From assembly GCA_031271525.1 (NCBI GenBank), contig JAISVO010000057.1:1-15425 (forward strand): a stretch of 15,425 nucleotides of DNA. Direction: 5' to 3'. This document shows positions 13,661-15,425 of this stretch, in pieces. A program made the translations under genes and the position numbers. Within the stretch, counting starts at the first letter, position 1; each line of letters starts with the position of its first letter. The DNA is from Oscillospiraceae bacterium. GTDB lineage: Bacteria; Bacillota; Clostridia; Oscillospirales; UBA929. The notes under the pieces are model-generated. The model was not told where the DNA came from, did no database searches, and saw only the letters and a list, made by a program, of their open reading frames with translations.

Positions 13661-15425
13661 CTACACCGTGTTCCTCCCCGGCCGCGCCACCACAGCGATC
13701 GACACGGCGAGCAGCGCGAGCAGACCGCCCGCGACAATGATGTTCCCCAACCCGCTCCCACTATTGCCGTCCGCACCGCCGTCGGTTGCCGCCCCAAACG
13801 CCGGAACGGTCTGCCCAAAGTCCTGAGCGCCGCCGTCCGCGGGAGCTTCGCCCTCCGGCCGTGTTTGGCTCCTCCCGGGCATTGGGACATTCTCAAATCC
13901 CTCGGGAACTTCACCGTCCGGGAAGGAAAACCCCTCGGGCATCCCGCCGGGGACAAAGTTTCCAAAACCCTCCGGCGCCTCGCCGTCCGGGAAGGAAAAG
14001 CCCTCGGGGACTTCGCCGTCCGCCGGGAAACCGCCGAAAGCGGGAACCCCTGACGTCCCTTCCCCGTCGGTACGCTGTCCGCCGCGGCCGCCCATCATCG
14101 AACCAAGCGCCGTTAGGTCGATACCCGACGCGTCGGTCAGCGCCGACGGGTTTTCGCTCTGCCCCGCCGAAGTGGAGGGGACCGACCCCGCCAGCTGCCC
14201 GGCGACACTCTCGGCACGCAGCGTCCCAAGCTCGATGAACTCAGCTACGGCGGCCCGGTACGCCTCGGGCGTCACATATCCGTCTTCCTCCACAAACCTT
14301 GCGATCTTTCCGTCCACCTCGGCGACGGTCCGCGCGAACTCCCCGCCGCCAAAGTACCCGTCGGTGATCTCTTGCAGATACTGATGGTATTTTTCGCTGT
14401 ACTCCGGGACCTCCAGAAGTTTGCTCAAGAGGGGCCGATCCTCCATCGACACCCCGCTGACCGGGGTATCAATCGGGAAGTTGACGACCTCGGAGGCGTC
14501 GCCCGACTGGAAGCCGCCGAACGCCAAGCCGTAATCCCACGGTAGGACGGTCAACTTGCCATCCCGCTCATAGAGGTAGTAGTTCTGCTGCATATTGGAG
14601 GTATAGCTGTCCAAATTGACCACAAAGTTGTGCGCCGCGAAGTAGCGCAATATCTCATCGACGTCGAAATACTCCTCTAAGTCCGTGCCCTCGTTCAGAT
14701 TCTTGATCGCCTCGATCACCCGCTGTTTGTCTTTATCCGAATTCTTGGAGAATACAGGATTGTCAAAAATCGCGCTGTAGCTCGCGATTTCATCGTCGGT
14801 ATATTCCAGCGAACCGCCGCCCGAGCCGCCAAAACCGCCCATCCCGCCGCCCATCGCTCCCCGCTCGGACGCGGAGCGGACCGTACGCTCTTCCTGCCAC
14901 ATATCCTCGAAATCGCCCCGCCGGCCCATCTGGATCTTGACGCTGTAGAGCTGTCCGCCCGACGTGTTGTACGCCCTGTCAAGGTACGACTTGTCGTACC
15001 GCTCCAGCGCGACGCCGAAGCAATACTGCTCCCCGTTGACCGTGACGTTCGCGTAATTTGTCAGCGGCGCTTCCACCCCGACGGTTCGCATGATGTCGTA
15101 AGAAATATAGTCTTTCATAAACGTCGCGTCGCCCATCATGTTGTTGACGCAGAAGGAATCCAACCCATAGCAGTTCTGCCCCGCCACATACTCGTCAAAC
15201 TTAAAGGAGAGACTGTAGCGGTCGCTGCCCGACGTCTGCGACAGGCTGGAGTTTCCCTTGGTGCGGACCCCGACGGCGGTGAACAACTCGCCGTTGATCG
15301 TAATATCGCACGAGATCCACTCTTTTGCCTGCGCGTTGTCCATCATCGCGGACCATTCCTCGGCGGGTATCCGGATGTCCACCGCGAGAACCTCGTCCCC
15401 GAACAGCTTTTCTTGGTACTCGGGG
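13661..15425 (-). CDS. CotH-family kinase-like surface protein, 5' end missing
   Basis: The minus-strand frame is open to the window edge; 587 residues are visible and the N-terminus is missing. The start reads PEYQEKLFGDEVLAVDIRIPAEEW, the usual opening of the CotH domain. Later come TKGNSSL, LERYDKSYL, a Gly-rich insert (MGGGMGGFGGSGGG), VVNLDSY with Asp at 14609-14611, NYYLYERDGKLTVLPWDYGLAFGG with Asp at 14534-14536, and SGVSMEDRPLLSKLLE. By homology to Bacillus CotH, a protein kinase that phosphorylates spore-coat proteins, these two Asp are the likely catalytic and metal-binding residues. The C-terminus has Gly/Pro/Glu-rich PEGFSFPDGE repeats, then a transmembrane helix (NIIVAGGLLALLAVSIAVV) and ARPGRNTV. 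It is probably exported and membrane-anchored with the kinase fold outside; this differs from a spore-coat role, so its target is unknown. Confidence 0.9.
   Translation of the reverse strand, partial: PEYQEKLFGDEVLAVDIRIPAEEWSAMMDNAQAKEWISCDITINGELFTAVGVRTKGNSSLSQTSGSDRYSLSFKFDEYVAGQNCYGLDSFCVNNMMGDATFMKDYISYDIMRTVGVEAPLTNYANVTVNGEQYCFGVALERYDKSYLDRAYNTSGGQLYSVKIQMGRRGDFEDMWQEERTVRSASERGAMGGGMGGFGGSGGGSLEYTDDEIASYSAIFDNPVFSKNSDKDKQRVIEAIKNLNEGTDLEEYFDVDEILRYFAAHNFVVNLDSYTSNMQQNYYLYERDGKLTVLPWDYGLAFGGFQSGDASEVVNFPIDTPVSGVSMEDRPLLSKLLEVPEYSEKYHQYLQEITDGYFGGGEFARTVAEVDGKIARFVEEDGYVTPEAYRAAVAEFIELGTLRAESVAGQLAGSVPSTSAGQSENPSALTDASGIDLTALGSMMGGRGGQRTDGEGTSGVPAFGGFPADGEVPEGFSFPDGEAPEGFGNFVPGGMPEGFSFPDGEVPEGFENVPMPGRSQTRPEGEAPADGGAQDFGQTVPAFGAATDGGADGNSGSGLGNIIVAGGLLALLAVSIAVVARPGRNTV
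13911..14008 (-). repeat. 29-base direct repeat pair in the cotH-family tail
   Basis: Bases 13911-13939 and 13980-14008 are near-identical 29-base copies differing at two positions, 69 bases apart. On the minus strand each encodes PEGFSFPDGE; a shorter related PEGF motif lies between them. They form the low-complexity stalk before the membrane anchor and are likely to vary in number between strains. Confidence 0.75.

Noticed and set aside
13592..14238. Two plus-strand frames opposite the cotH-family C-terminus
   Set aside because: They are shadows of the PEGF repeat region; the repeats keep period and sense in the minus-strand frame.

Overview
The window is dense, GC-rich bacterial DNA with tightly packed genes, strong purine-rich ribosome binding sites (runs such as AGGGGGG), some TTG starts, and several ATGA or longer stop/start overlaps. 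The gene families present (a YdjI/YdjG/TPM-type set, a class II CCA-adding enzyme, a MoxR-DUF58-transglutaminase operon, PcrA, a PgcA-type phosphosugar mutase, a CotH-family protein with a glycine-rich loop and PEGF repeats) suggest a high-GC Firmicute of the Clostridia, possibly a gut Oscillospirales-like lineage. That placement is inference from gene content; no rRNA or other marker is present.

Layout. Bases 1-2106 hold three co-directional genes: the 3' end of an SPFH-type protein with a C-terminal zinc ribbon, a double zinc-ribbon protein with a C-terminal hydrophobic segment, and a secreted or anchored TPM-domain protein. This is the same set of families as Bacillus subtilis YdjI, YdjG and YdjH, a membrane-stress module linked to PspA. 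The tRNA CCA-adding enzyme (2122-3294) follows closely. A 256-base gap (3295-3550) then carries a long imperfect inverted repeat with a nested second stem, a near-consensus sigma-A promoter (TTGACA, 17 bases, TACAAT) and a GTTAAC dyad. The promoter drives moxR, a DUF58 gene and a transmembrane transglutaminase gene (3551-7877), which overlap one another by 4 bases.

A hairpin-rich 43-base gap separates that operon from pcrA (7921-10143). A second promoter-like sequence overlaps the pcrA stop codon and precedes alr, a phosphosugar mutase and manA (10203-13588), which overlap by 14 and 56 bases. Together these supply D-alanine for peptidoglycan and interconvert hexose phosphates. A strong stem-loop lies between manA and the convergent cotH-family gene, which is cut off at its 5' end by the window edge (13661-15425, minus strand).

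Most of the window is ordinary housekeeping and envelope biology. The part least explained by known genes is the structured interval 3281-3427 between cca and the moxR promoter, which could be a structured RNA, an unusual terminator, or a small coupled gene. I see no CRISPR array, tRNA, rRNA, insertion sequence or phage gene.
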